Positions 45,499 to 54,765 are shown, counted from the first letter of the stretch. The stretch: DNA of 64,000 nucleotides from Pseudosporangium ferrugineum (GCF_003002065.1 NZ_PVZG01000007.1:62001-126000); one strand, 5' to 3'. The notes: generated from the sequence alone by a model not told the origin. Program-made: numbers and translations.

Positions 45499-45526
45499 AC
45501 CTTACGTGGTGAACCGCGGATGCCAA
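45499..45526 (-). promoter_or_regulatory. Promoter of the thrC riboswitch transcript
   Basis: TTGGCA (45521-45526) and TAAGGT (45499-45504) on the minus strand are 16 bp apart and would start transcription about 15 bases before P1 of the SAM-I riboswitch. Confidence 0.6.
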
Positions 45527-45707
45527 GGGAGTTGTCCCGAGGTATGAGTCACGCGGGGTGGCGCGGTGTGCATAGGGTGACGCACGTCATTGAACCTCTT
45601 TCAACGTGGCGAGGCCGGCAGCGCCCGCCGCTGGTCGACGGCCCGGCGGCATCGGGCTCGAGCCCGGTTGAAAATTGTTCATTCATCACTAGGCCAGGAG
45701 GTGCGGC

Positions 45708-46703
45708 GTGAGCGCCGTCCTTGAGATCCAGGGTCTGCAGAAGACCTATCGCAGCCGGAAGGGGGTGCGCAAGGCCCTCGACGGCTTCGACATGGTCGTC
45801 GAGGCGGGTCAGGTGCACGGGTTCCTCGGCCCCAACGGATCGGGCAAGACGACCACCCTGCGTACGCTGCTCGGCCTGATCCGCCCCAACGCCGGCCGCA
45901 TGGCGATCCTGGGGCGTGAGGTGCCGGCGGCCCTGCCCGAGGTGGCCGGTTCGGTCGGCGCGATCGTCGAGAGCCCGCAGTTCTTCGGCAACTTCTCCGC
46001 CCAGGACACCCTCCTGCTGCTCGCCGACGCGGGCGGCGTCGAGCGGGCCCGGGTCTTCGAGGTGCTGGAGCTGGTCGGCCTGCGGGACCGGGCCAAGGAC
46101 CGGGTGAAGACGTACTCACTGGGCATGAAGCAGCGGCTGGCGGTGGCCTCGGCCCTGCTGAAGAACCCCCGGCTGCTGATCCTCGACGAGCCCGCCAACG
46201 GCCTCGACCCGGGCGGCATCCGGGAGATGCGCACGCTGATGCGCAACCTCGCGGAGTCCGGCATGACCGTGGTGCTCTCCAGCCACATCCTCGGCGAGAT
46301 CCAGCTCATCTGCGACTCGGTCACGATCATCGCCGCCGGGCGGCGGGTCGCCGCCGGCAGCGTGGCGGAGGTTCTGGCCCAGCACGCCACTTCTTCGGTA
46401 CGCGTACGCCTGGAGTCGGCCGTCGACCTCCCCGCATCCGCGGCGGCCCTTCGCGAGCTGGGCGCGCAGGTCTCCCTCGAGCAGGATCACCTGATGGTCA
46501 GCGGGATCGCCCAGCCCAGCGCCATCACCCGTACGCTCGCCCTCCGCAACGTCTTCGTCTCGGAGCTGGCTCCGGTGTCGGTGGACCTGGAGAGCGTGTT
46601 CCTGGAGCTGACCGGCACCGCGCCGGTCGCGGGCGAGCACCGGCAGGTCGATCAGACGGTCATGGCCCAGGCGGGCCCGGCGCACGGCGGGTGGGGACAG
46701 TGA
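45708..46703 (+). CDS. ABC-2 type exporter ATP-binding protein
   Basis: A 331-residue cytoplasmic ATPase: Walker A GPNGSGKTT, Q-loop IVESPQFFGNFSA, signature YSLGMKQRLAVASALL, Walker B LLILDEPANGLDP and H-loop VVLSSHILGEI. The C-terminal 100 residues are the DUF4162-like extension of drug or bacteriocin exporter ATPases. GTG 45708 has AGGAGG seven bases upstream, in a locally AT-rich promoter zone (about 45665-45700). It is coupled to the permease gene by a GTGA overlap. The exported substrate is unknown. Confidence 0.9.
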   Translation: MSAVLEIQGLQKTYRSRKGVRKALDGFDMVVEAGQVHGFLGPNGSGKTTTLRTLLGLIRPNAGRMAILGREVPAALPEVAGSVGAIVESPQFFGNFSAQDTLLLLADAGGVERARVFEVLELVGLRDRAKDRVKTYSLGMKQRLAVASALLKNPRLLILDEPANGLDPGGIREMRTLMRNLAESGMTVVLSSHILGEIQLICDSVTIIAAGRRVAAGSVAEVLAQHATSSVRVRLESAVDLPASAAALRELGAQVSLEQDHLMVSGIAQPSAITRTLALRNVFVSELAPVSVDLESVFLELTGTAPVAGEHRQVDQTVMAQAGPAHGGWGQ

Positions 46704-47683
46704 GCCTGTATACGGCAGAGACCCGGCGGCTCACGAAGCGCCGCTTCAGCCGCTTCTTCCTGCTCGGCGTGGTCGTGGTGCTGGCGCTGATCGCCGGCGG
46801 CATGTTCTTCAGCAACCAGAAGAACACGCCCGAGGTCGTGGCCGCCGCTCAGGCGAAGGCCGACCGCGAGTTCCAGCAGGCCGTGGTGCAGTCGGAGGCG
46901 GAGAAGAAGGCGTGCGCGGCGCAGCCCGGCTCGGACTGCGCGAACATGTGGACGCCGACCCGGGACGATTTCCAGGCCGAGTGGTACATGCCGTCCACCT
47001 TCGACTTCCGTGAGCAGTTCGGCGCGATGGAGACGGCGCTGGCGGCGATCCTGGCGGTGATGGCGTTCGTCATCGGCGCGTCGTTCGTGGGCGCCGAGTG
47101 GACCAGCGGCGGCATGATGAACCTGCTGCTGTGGCGGCCTCAGCGGATCAAGGTGCTGAGCACCAAGCTCGGCGCGCTGCTGGTCACGCTCTCGGTGGTG
47201 ACGGTGGTGATCTCGCTGATCTGGACCGGCATCTTCGCGGTGATCGGCAACCTCCGCGGCACGATGGAGGGCATGACCTCGGGCGCGTGGCAGTCCGTGA
47301 TGCTCATGGAGCTGCGGGGTCTGGGGCTGGTGCTGTTCGCGGGGGCCGTCGGCTTCGGCCTGGCCTCGCTCGGCCGGCACACGGCGGTGGCGATGGGTGT
47401 GGCGATCGGCGTCGTCGTGCTGTTCCAGTTCGGCCTGGGTACGGTGCTGTCGCTGGCCGGCGTCAAGTTCCTGGAGGCGTACCTGATCCCGACCTGGGCT
47501 GCCGCCTGGGTGGACAAGTCCGTCAAGCTCGAGGACTGGAACGCCTGCAACGTCTCACCGGACGGCTGCGTGCCGGACACGCTGACCATCACCTGGCCCA
47601 TGGCCGGCGGCGTCTTCGGCGCCGTTCTGGTCCTGGTCGTGGGGCTGGCAATGTGGACCCTCCGCAGTCGAGACATCACCTGA
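46700..47683 (+). CDS. ABC-2 type exporter permease
   Basis: A 327-residue membrane protein with six helices. After the first helix (FFLLGVVVVLALIAGGMFF) there is a long extracellular, charged segment of about 90 residues with two cysteines (KKACAAQPGSDCANM), then AFVIGASFVGAEWTSGGMMN, the typical ABC-2 coupling region, and four more helices. A second external loop contains NACNVSPDGC. It ends LAMWTLRSRDIT, a common C-terminus for this permease type. GTG 46700 overlaps the stop of the ATPase gene. Confidence 0.87.
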   Translation: MSLYTAETRRLTKRRFSRFFLLGVVVVLALIAGGMFFSNQKNTPEVVAAAQAKADREFQQAVVQSEAEKKACAAQPGSDCANMWTPTRDDFQAEWYMPSTFDFREQFGAMETALAAILAVMAFVIGASFVGAEWTSGGMMNLLLWRPQRIKVLSTKLGALLVTLSVVTVVISLIWTGIFAVIGNLRGTMEGMTSGAWQSVMLMELRGLGLVLFAGAVGFGLASLGRHTAVAMGVAIGVVVLFQFGLGTVLSLAGVKFLEAYLIPTWAAAWVDKSVKLEDWNACNVSPDGCVPDTLTITWPMAGGVFGAVLVLVVGLAMWTLRSRDIT

Positions 47684-47779
47684 GGTAACTTCGGCGGAAG
47701 ACGCGCGGCGGGGATCGCCGGCTGCCACTATGGTGGCGGTCCCCTACGCGTGGGCACTTCCACCACCGGCGAGGTATCG

Positions 47780-48076
47780 ATGCAACCCCTCAACGAGCAG
47801 CAGCAGATCCCGGCACCCCGCGAGGACGCCGAGACGGCGGAGCAGCCCGTCCTCACCGAACGCGAGCAGCAGATCCTCGCCTTCGAGCAGAAGTGGTGGA
47901 AGCACGCCGGCTCCAAGGAGCAGGCCATCCGCGACGCGTTCGGGCTCTCCTCGACGCGCTACTACCAGCTCCTCAACGGGCTGCTCGACAACCCGGCCGC
48001 GCTCGCCCACGACCCGGTGCTGATCGGCCGCCTGCGCCGCCTGCGCTCCACCCGGGCCCGAACCCGGCGACGCTGA
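47780..48076 (+). CDS. DUF3263 protein (small putative DNA-binding)
   Basis: A 98-residue protein with an acidic, Gln-rich head and the DUF3263 core: LTEREQQILAFEQKWWKHAG, then SKEQAIRDAFGLSSTRYYQL and LNGLLDNPAALAHDPVLIGR. The core looks like a helix-turn-helix of the sigma-4-like type, so DNA binding is plausible. In many actinobacteria this gene sits beside LytR-type cell-wall genes. ATG 47780 has GAGG six bases upstream; GTG 47750 is an alternative. It is followed by a CCGAGCCC-type repeat run and is convergent with the AAA+ ATPase gene. Confidence 0.8.
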   Translation: MQPLNEQQQIPAPREDAETAEQPVLTEREQQILAFEQKWWKHAGSKEQAIRDAFGLSSTRYYQLLNGLLDNPAALAHDPVLIGRLRRLRSTRARTRRR

Positions 48077-48135
48077 GCCCGGCCCCGCCAAAGCCCGGCC
48101 ACGCCGAGCCCCGGCGACGCCGAGCCCCGGCCACG

Positions 48136-50346
48136 TCAGCCAGGAGCGTGGGTTGCCGCGTACGCCTCCAGCCACGCCACCTGCACCGGATCCAGCGACG
48201 CGCGCACCCGCTTGCGGGCCGTGGCCACGTGCCCGGCGGTCACCGTCGACGCGTCCAGGGACTCGCGCATCGCGGCCAGGGCCGCCTCCCGGATGAGCGC
48301 CGCGCAGTCCGCGGCGGAGAAGCCCTCGAGCTCCGCACCCAGCGCGTCGAGGTCCACCGCGTCGTCCAGCGGCACCGACTTCGACGAGGCGCGCAGGATC
48401 GCGGCGCGGGCGTCGGCGTCCGGCGGCGGCACGAAGACCAGGCGTTCCAGGCGCCCGGAGCGCAGCAGGGCCGGGTCGATCAGGTCGGGCCGGTTCGTCG
48501 CCCCGATCACCACGACGTTGCGCAGCGCCTCCACGCCGTCCAGCTCGGTCAGCAGGGCGGCGACCACGCGGTCGGTGGTGCCGCCGTCGGTGGACTGGCC
48601 GCGGGTGGGTGCGAGCGCGTCCACCTCGTCGAGGAACACCAGCGTCGGGGCGGCCTCCCGGGCACGGCGGAACAGCTCCCGGACCGCGCGCTCGCTGTCG
48701 CCGACCCACTTGCTCAGCAGCTCGGCGCCCTTGACCGACAGGACGTTGGCCTTACCCGTACCCGCGATGGCCTTGACCAGGTAGGTCTTGCCGCACCCGG
48801 GCGGGCCGTAGAGCAGCACGCCGCGGGGTGGTTGCACGCCGAGCCGGGCGAACGTGTCCGGATAGGTCAGCGGCCACAGCACCGACTCGGTGAGGACCTG
48901 CTTCACCTCGACCATGTCGCCGACCTCGTCCAGGGTCACCTGGGCGACCTCCAGCGTCGACTCGGCCATCGAGGTGGGGCGGACCACGTCGAGCGCGGCC
49001 TCGAAGTCGGCCATGGTCACCGTCGGCGATTCCGCCTCCTTCTGCCGCAGCGCGGCCCGTACTCCGGCCTCGCGGGCCAGGGCGCCGAGGTCGGCGGCGA
49101 CGAAGCCGGGGGTACGCCCGGCCACGTCGTCCAGGCGCACGTCCTCGGCGAGCGGCATCCCGCGGGTGAGCACGCGCAGCTGGTCGCGGCGCATGGCGGC
49201 GTCCGGCAGCGGCACCGCCAGCTGCACCGCCAGCAGGTCCGGGGAGCGCAGCGACGGGTCGACGGACTCCGGCCGGCTCGTCGTGCAGACCACCGCCGCG
49301 CCGGCCCGCACCAGCTCGCCCAGCACCTGCCGGAACACCGTGGCCAGCGGGCCGGGCTCGTCGCGCGGCGCCAGCGCCTCGACGTCGGCGACCAGCAGCA
49401 CGGCCGGGGCACCGGCGCGCACGTCCCGGGCCAGCCCGCGCAGCCGGGTCGCGGCGGCGTCGTTGGTCAGCGCCGCCAGCTCCGGCGCCCACACCGGCAG
49501 CACGGTGGCGCCGACGCTCGCGGCGACCGCGCGGACCAGCGCCGACTTGCCCGACCCGGCCGGGCCGGAGATCAGCACCCCGAGCGACACGGTGGTGCCC
49601 AGCCGGCCCAGCACCTCGCCGTGGTGGAAGCCGAGGTCGAGCAGCTCGGTGAGCTCCTGCGCCTGGGCACGCAGCCCGGGCAGATCGTCCACGCTGGGCG
49701 GCGGCGTGTCGGGGTCGGTGGACGCGGGCTCGGCGCGGGACGTCTCCTGCGGCGCTCCCGGGCGTACGGAAGAGAACTGACCGTCCTGCCAGCCCACCAC
49801 GGTGTCCATCGTGACCAGCGTGGCGTCCGCCTCCTCGACCGCGACGACCTGCAGCAACGTGCTCGTCCAGGCGTAGCCGACCCGGTTGGCGAGGCTGCGC
49901 CGGGCCGCCTCGACGAGCGGCTTGTGGCCGGCCTCGGGCATGACGTCCTGGGGCAGCAGCGACACGTCGTCGCCGGCGCTGACCACCTTGCCGAGCAGGG
50001 CGAGCCGCAGCATCTCCGGCGAGACCACCGCGACGATCTCGGCGGGGCCGGCCAGCGTGACCCGGCGCGCCCCGGCGACCGGCACCGGCGTCACCGTCAC
50101 CTGGCCGCCGTCGCGCAGCCCGAGGTTGCCGATGGTCAGGTCGTCGGCGTAGAGCAGCGCCCGGCTGGACCCCGGTTCGGCCCGGGCGGCGATGCCGGCG
50201 GTCACCCGGCGGCCGGTCAGCCGCAGGGGATCACCCGGGTTGACGGCCAGCGCGGCCATCACCTCGGGGTGCAGCCGGACGATGCCGCGGCGGGCGTCGA
50301 GGGCCGCCGGCCGCTGGGTCACGGTCAGCGTGAGGTCGTCTGGCAC
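48136..50346 (-). CDS. Tandem AAA+ ATPase of the CDC48/VCP type
   Basis: A 736-residue protein resembling mycobacterial Rv0435c. Residues 1-185 form an N-terminal double-psi barrel-like domain. D1 has Walker A GPAGSGKS (261-268), but its Walker B reads VLLVADVEAL with A320-D321 in place of Asp-Glu, and the arginine-finger strand SRPESVDPSLRSPD lacks the usual GR, so D1 is probably a binding-only ring. D2 is complete: GPPGCGKT (514-521), LVFLDEVD with D573 and E574, and NRPDLIDPALLRSGR. It likely unfolds or remodels proteins; the partner is unknown. GTG 50346 starts the gene, divergent from the lipoprotein gene. Confidence 0.88.
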   Translation of the reverse strand: MPDDLTLTVTQRPAALDARRGIVRLHPEVMAALAVNPGDPLRLTGRRVTAGIAARAEPGSSRALLYADDLTIGNLGLRDGGQVTVTPVPVAGARRVTLAGPAEIVAVVSPEMLRLALLGKVVSAGDDVSLLPQDVMPEAGHKPLVEAARRSLANRVGYAWTSTLLQVVAVEEADATLVTMDTVVGWQDGQFSSVRPGAPQETSRAEPASTDPDTPPPSVDDLPGLRAQAQELTELLDLGFHHGEVLGRLGTTVSLGVLISGPAGSGKSALVRAVAASVGATVLPVWAPELAALTNDAAATRLRGLARDVRAGAPAVLLVADVEALAPRDEPGPLATVFRQVLGELVRAGAAVVCTTSRPESVDPSLRSPDLLAVQLAVPLPDAAMRRDQLRVLTRGMPLAEDVRLDDVAGRTPGFVAADLGALAREAGVRAALRQKEAESPTVTMADFEAALDVVRPTSMAESTLEVAQVTLDEVGDMVEVKQVLTESVLWPLTYPDTFARLGVQPPRGVLLYGPPGCGKTYLVKAIAGTGKANVLSVKGAELLSKWVGDSERAVRELFRRAREAAPTLVFLDEVDALAPTRGQSTDGGTTDRVVAALLTELDGVEALRNVVVIGATNRPDLIDPALLRSGRLERLVFVPPPDADARAAILRASSKSVPLDDAVDLDALGAELEGFSAADCAALIREAALAAMRESLDASTVTAGHVATARKRVRASLDPVQVAWLEAYAATHAPG

Positions 50347-50424
50347 CGCGGGGCCTTTCGGTTTGGAAGAGGGGACTAGGTTGACACGCTATCGCCGTCA
50401 GTCGCCCCGGGGAGGCACACCACA

Positions 50425-51120
50425 ATGAGGCACCGCCGCGTCGCACTCGCCGTTGCCGCGCTCACTCTGCTCGGAGTCGCCGCGTGCGGCGACGATTCCG
50501 ACGACAAGGGCACGCCGGCCTTCGTGACGCCCGGAGCGTCCGCGGGCCCCAGCGGTCCGGCCGCGCCGACGGGCTCCGCCGCACCCGGCGGTTCCGCCTC
50601 CCCCGGCGCGAAGCCCACCGAGGGCACCGCGACGCAGAAGCCCCCGAAGAAGGGCGGCGGCGCCAACCAGGGCCCGGTGGGCCGGGGCGCGGGCGAGTCC
50701 GGCGTGCTCTCCTCGGCGGGGCTGGGGCCGTACGCGCTGGGTGTGGCCCAGAGCGAGCTGAAGTCCGCCGCGCTCATCGGCACCGTCTCCACCGAGCAGG
50801 GCTGCGGCACCGCCAAGGGCCTCAGCGAGTACGCCCGCCCCACGCTGGCCTTCAGCGGCGGCAAGCTCCAGCGCATCGCCGTGACCAGCACCGCCGTCAC
50901 CACGCCGACCGGCGCCAAGGTCGGCACGAGCTACCCGAAGCTGAAGGGCATGTATCCGTCCGGCAAGCAGCTGGACAACTGGGTGGGCGCGAAGGCGTGG
51001 TTCACCCTCGACGGCGGCAACGCCCTGCTCTTCCGCATCGAGAAGGACAAGGTCGCCGGGATCGAGGCCGGTCCGGGCCAGACCCTCCAGTTCCACTACA
51101 CCGACAAGCAGGGCTGCTGA
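50425..51120 (+). CDS. Predicted lipoprotein, unknown function
   Basis: A 231-residue exported lipoprotein with signal MRHRRVALAVAALTLLGVAA and lipidated C21. Residues about 30-95 are a flexible Gly/Pro/Ser-rich linker. The C-terminal domain (about 95-231) contains GLGPYALGVAQSELKSAALI, LAFSGGKLQRIAVTS, a paired cysteine at EQGCGTAKG and the terminal KQGC, likely a disulfide. I cannot name the domain; the layout resembles small beta-sandwich lipoprotein domains. ATG 50425 has GGGGAGG upstream. It lies 46 bp before the hydrolase-ABC fusion gene and may share its function. Confidence 0.7.
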   Translation: MRHRRVALAVAALTLLGVAACGDDSDDKGTPAFVTPGASAGPSGPAAPTGSAAPGGSASPGAKPTEGTATQKPPKKGGGANQGPVGRGAGESGVLSSAGLGPYALGVAQSELKSAALIGTVSTEQGCGTAKGLSEYARPTLAFSGGKLQRIAVTSTAVTTPTGAKVGTSYPKLKGMYPSGKQLDNWVGAKAWFTLDGGNALLFRIEKDKVAGIEAGPGQTLQFHYTDKQGC

Positions 51121-51166
51121 CGGGTTCACAGCTGCCGCTCAGCGGCCCGCGGATAGCGTGATCCGC

Positions 51167-53908
51167 ATGCCTGCCCTGAAGCTCCGCCGTGCCCTGCCCC
51201 GCCCCACGCGGCGCCGGGTCGTGGCGGGCGCCGCGGTCGTCGTGCTCGTGGCGGCCCTCGTGACCTGGGCGGCGCTGCCCGAACGCCGGTCCTGGACGGC
51301 CACCGACCAGCGGCTCACCGTGCTGTCCGGGCCCTCCGGCACCGAGCCGGTCGCCCTCGACACCCGCTTCTACCTGCCGAAGGACCGCGACGGCCGGGTG
51401 CCGGCGGTGCTCCTGGCGCACGGCTTCGGGGGTACGAAGGATTCGGTCAGCGGCGACGCGGAGTCCCTCGCCGACCGGGGCTACGCGGTGCTGACCTGGA
51501 CCGCGCGCGGCTTCGGGGCCAGCGGCGGCGAGATCCACCTGGACAGCCCGGACCACGAGGTCAAGGACGCCCAGCGGCTGCTCGACTGGCTGGCCGCCCG
51601 GCCCGAGGTGCGCACCGACGCGGCCGGCGACCCCCGGGTGGGCGTGGTCGGCGGCTCGTACGGCGGCGCGCTCGCCCTGCTGCTGGCCGGGCAGGACCCG
51701 CGGGTCGACGCGATCGTGCCGCTGATCACCTGGAACGACCTGGGCCGGGCCTTCTTCCCGCAGTCGGCGGACGGTGTCACCGCCCCCGGCGTGTTCAAGA
51801 AGAGCTGGGCCGGGCTGTTCTTCGGCAGCGGCTCGTCGTCGCCGCTGGAGCGCGACCGGCCGGCCGTGCCGGGCGACCCCGCGTGCGGGCGGTTCGCCGC
51901 GGACGTGTGCGCGGCGTACCTGAAGATGGCCACGACCGGCACGCCGGACGCCGCCACCACCGCGCTGCTGCGGCGTTCCAGCCCGGCCACGGTGCTCGAC
52001 CGGATCAAGGCACCGACGCTGCTCGTCCAGGGCGCGGTGGACACGCTCTTCCCGCTCTCCGAGGCCGACGCCAACGCCCGGGGCATCGCGCGGACCGGCA
52101 CCCCCGTACGCGTCGCCTGGTTCACCGGCGGCCACGACGGCGGCGAGGGCCCGCAGACGGACCGGGACCGCACGAAGTTTCTCACCGCGACGTGGCTGGA
52201 CCACTACGTGAAGGGCGACGGCGGCGCGCCGGCGAACAGCTTCACGTACTCGCGGGTCACCGGCTTCAGCGCGCTCGACCGCGGGCTGGTCGCCAACGGC
52301 TACTCGGATCCGGACTACCCGGGCCTGGGCGGGACCGGGCGCACCGAGGTCACCGTCGCCGGCCCCGCGCAGCCGGTCGCCAACCCGCCGAACGGCAACC
52401 CGGGCGGGCTGTCGTCGCTGCCGGGCGTCGGCGGTCAGCTCAGCTCCCTGCTCGGCGGCGTCGCGGGTGACCTGCCCGGGCAGCACGCGGAGTTCGACTC
52501 GGCGCCGGTGACCGACGCGATCGACGTGGTCGGCGCGCCCAGCGTGCGGCTGCGGGTCGCCTCCCCCACCGGGTCGGCGACGGTCTTCGTCAAGCTCTAC
52601 GACGTGGACCCGAACGGCACGGCGACGCTGAGCGGCGGCCTCATCGCCCCGGTCCGGCTCACCGGGCTGCCGCGGGACATCACCGCGGCGCAGCCGGTCA
52701 CCGTGACGCTGCCGGGGATCGTGCGACGGATCGACTCGGGCCATACCGTACGGGTGGTCGTCGCGACCTCGGACCAGGCGTTCCTGACCCCCGCCGACCC
52801 GGCCGTCTACACGGTCGCGGTGGAACCGGCGGTGACCCTGCCGACCGTGGTGGGCACCCCGATCGCCAACCCGCAGGTCGTCTGGCGGTACGTGCTGCTG
52901 GGCGTGCTCGCCGCGATCGCGCTGGGCCTCGCCGCGGTGTTGCTCCTGCGCCGCCGCCGGGAGACGCCGCCGGTCGCCGAGTTCGCCGACACGCCGCTGG
53001 TGGTGCGGGGGCTGCGGAAGGCGTACGCGGACGGCTTCGTCGCCGTCGAGCAGGTGGACTTCCGGGTCGAGCGCGGGCAGGTCGTCGGCCTGCTGGGCCC
53101 GAACGGCGCGGGCAAGACGACGACGCTGCGGGTGCTCATGGGCCTGACGATGCCCACCTCGGGCGACGCCCTGGTGTTCGGGCGCCCGCTGGTGCCGGGC
53201 GCGCCGATCCTGTCCCGGGTGGGTGCACTCGTCGAGGGCCCGGGCTTCCTGCCGCACCTGAGCGGCTACCAGAACCTGAGGGCGTACTGGCAGGCCACCG
53301 GCCGGCCGCTCGAGGACGCGCACTTCGACGAGGCGCTGGAGATCGCCGGCCTCGGCGACTCGGTGCACCGCAGGACGAAGAACTACAGCCACGGCATGCG
53401 GCAGCGGCTGGCCATCGCCCAAGCCATGCTCGGCCTGCCGGAGTTGCTCGTGCTCGACGAACCGACGGACGGGCTCGACCCGCCGCAGATCGCCGAGATG
53501 CGCCGGGTGCTGCGCCGGTACGCCACCGACGGGCGGGCCGTCCTGGTCTCCAGTCATCTGCTGGCCGAGGTCGAGCAGACCTGCACGCACGCCGTCGTGG
53601 TGAACAAGGGCCGAATCGTCGCGGCCGGGCCGGTCGACGACATCGTGGGCGAGTCGCCGTCGGTGCAGCTGTCCGTCTCCGACGTGACGACCGCGGCCAC
53701 CGTGCTGGAGGGCCTGAACGTGCGCTCGGTGCAGCAGGACGGCAAGTCCGGCCTGATCGTGGACATGAACGGCACGCCTCGCGAGGAGGTGGTGGCGTCC
53801 CTGGTCCGGGCCGGCGTCGGCGTGGACCGGGTGGTGCCGCGGCGCCGCCTCGAGGACGCGTTCCTGGCCCTGGTCGGCGACAACTCCCGGGGAAGCGGAG
53901 ACCGATGA
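51167..53908 (+). CDS. Exported alpha/beta hydrolase (S15-like) fused to an ABC transporter ATPase
   Basis: A 913-residue fusion. Helix 1 (about 18-38) exports an S15/X-Pro-dipeptidyl-peptidase-like hydrolase with S164 in VGGSYGG, D292 in QGAVDTLFP and H323 in GGHDGG, followed by a jelly-roll-like C-terminal domain (about 395-555). Helix 2 (VLLGVLAAIALGLAAVLLL, about 577-595) returns the chain to the cytoplasm, where a complete ABC ATPase follows: GPNGAGKT (645-652), YSHGMRQRLA (signature) and LLVLDEPTDGLDP. The fusion implies an exporter whose ATPase carries its own external esterase or peptidase. ATG 51167 lies after a TAGCGT hexamer by seven bases. It overlaps the permease gene by four bases (ATGA). 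Confidence 0.88.
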   Translation: MPALKLRRALPRPTRRRVVAGAAVVVLVAALVTWAALPERRSWTATDQRLTVLSGPSGTEPVALDTRFYLPKDRDGRVPAVLLAHGFGGTKDSVSGDAESLADRGYAVLTWTARGFGASGGEIHLDSPDHEVKDAQRLLDWLAARPEVRTDAAGDPRVGVVGGSYGGALALLLAGQDPRVDAIVPLITWNDLGRAFFPQSADGVTAPGVFKKSWAGLFFGSGSSSPLERDRPAVPGDPACGRFAADVCAAYLKMATTGTPDAATTALLRRSSPATVLDRIKAPTLLVQGAVDTLFPLSEADANARGIARTGTPVRVAWFTGGHDGGEGPQTDRDRTKFLTATWLDHYVKGDGGAPANSFTYSRVTGFSALDRGLVANGYSDPDYPGLGGTGRTEVTVAGPAQPVANPPNGNPGGLSSLPGVGGQLSSLLGGVAGDLPGQHAEFDSAPVTDAIDVVGAPSVRLRVASPTGSATVFVKLYDVDPNGTATLSGGLIAPVRLTGLPRDITAAQPVTVTLPGIVRRIDSGHTVRVVVATSDQAFLTPADPAVYTVAVEPAVTLPTVVGTPIANPQVVWRYVLLGVLAAIALGLAAVLLLRRRRETPPVAEFADTPLVVRGLRKAYADGFVAVEQVDFRVERGQVVGLLGPNGAGKTTTLRVLMGLTMPTSGDALVFGRPLVPGAPILSRVGALVEGPGFLPHLSGYQNLRAYWQATGRPLEDAHFDEALEIAGLGDSVHRRTKNYSHGMRQRLAIAQAMLGLPELLVLDEPTDGLDPPQIAEMRRVLRRYATDGRAVLVSSHLLAEVEQTCTHAVVVNKGRIVAAGPVDDIVGESPSVQLSVSDVTTAATVLEGLNVRSVQQDGKSGLIVDMNGTPREEVVASLVRAGVGVDRVVPRRRLEDAFLALVGDNSRGSGDR

Positions 53909-54759
53909 GCAGCGCAGCAACCGGCTACCGGCCGTCCGCCACTATGCCGATCCGGGCCGAGATCCGGCGGCAGGCGTCGCGGCGGCGTACCCAATTGGCC
54001 CTGGGTTTCATGGTCCTGCTGCCGTTGATCATCCTGGTCGCCTTCGAGTTCGGCGGCGGCGGGGACGACGACAACGGCGGCGGCGCCTTCTCCTCGCTGG
54101 TCGACCTGGCCACCTCGGGCGGGCTGAACTTCGCCCTGTTCAGCATCGCGGTCTCGGCGAGCTTCCTTTTGGTCGTGGTGGTGGCGCTGTTCTGCGGGGA
54201 CACGGTGGCCTCCGAGGCGAGCTGGGGCAGCCTGCGCTATCTGCTGGCGATCCCGGTGCCGCGCGCCCGGCTGCTCGGCGTCAAGCTCGTGGTCGCGCTC
54301 GGCTACTCGCTGACCGCGCTGCTCACGCTGGCCGGCACGGCCGTGCTGGTCGGCACCCTGCGCTACGGCTGGCACCCGCTGGGCAGCACGGTGGCCGCGG
54401 AGATCCCGGCCGGCGAGGGCCTCCTGCGCCTGCTGGCCATCCTGGGCTACCTCGCGGTGGTGCTGCTCGGCGTGGCCGGCCTGGCGTTCCTGCTGTCGGT
54501 GCTGACGGACGCGGCGCTGGGCGCGGTCGGCGGCGCGGTCCTGCTGTGGATCCTGTCGAGCATCCTCGACCAGATCACGGCGCTGGGCTCGGTGCGGTCG
54601 TTCCTGCCCACCCACTTCAGCGACGCCTGGCTCGGGCTGCTGTCCACCCCGATGCAGACCGACGACGTGGTCAAGGGCGCGCTCTCGGCGGTCTGTTACG
54701 CGACGCTGTTCTGGTCGCTGGCGTTCTACCGCTTCACCCGCAAGGACATCACTTCCTGA
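53905..54759 (+). CDS. ABC-2 permease partner of the hydrolase-ATPase fusion
   Basis: A 284-residue membrane protein with six helices. After helix 1 (GFMVLLPLIILVAFEF) there is an acidic Gly/Asp loop (GGGGDDDNGGG), then FCGDTVASEASWGSLRYLLA, the ABC-2 coupling region, and helices ending with SLAFYRFTRKDITS. It overlaps the fusion gene by ATGA and completes one exporter. The permease belongs to the same broad type as the one at 46700 but is shorter and lacks the large cysteine-bearing loops. Confidence 0.87.
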   Translation: MSSAATGYRPSATMPIRAEIRRQASRRRTQLALGFMVLLPLIILVAFEFGGGGDDDNGGGAFSSLVDLATSGGLNFALFSIAVSASFLLVVVVALFCGDTVASEASWGSLRYLLAIPVPRARLLGVKLVVALGYSLTALLTLAGTAVLVGTLRYGWHPLGSTVAAEIPAGEGLLRLLAILGYLAVVLLGVAGLAFLLSVLTDAALGAVGGAVLLWILSSILDQITALGSVRSFLPTHFSDAWLGLLSTPMQTDDVVKGALSAVCYATLFWSLAFYRFTRKDITS

Positions 54760-54765
54760 GCCGGC

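Noticed and set aside
45520..45711. 63-codon frame ending on the start of the ABC ATPase gene (GTGA overlap)
   Set aside because: No ribosome-binding site, no hydrophobic or conserved pattern, and it spans the likely promoter of the ABC operon; the overlap may be chance.
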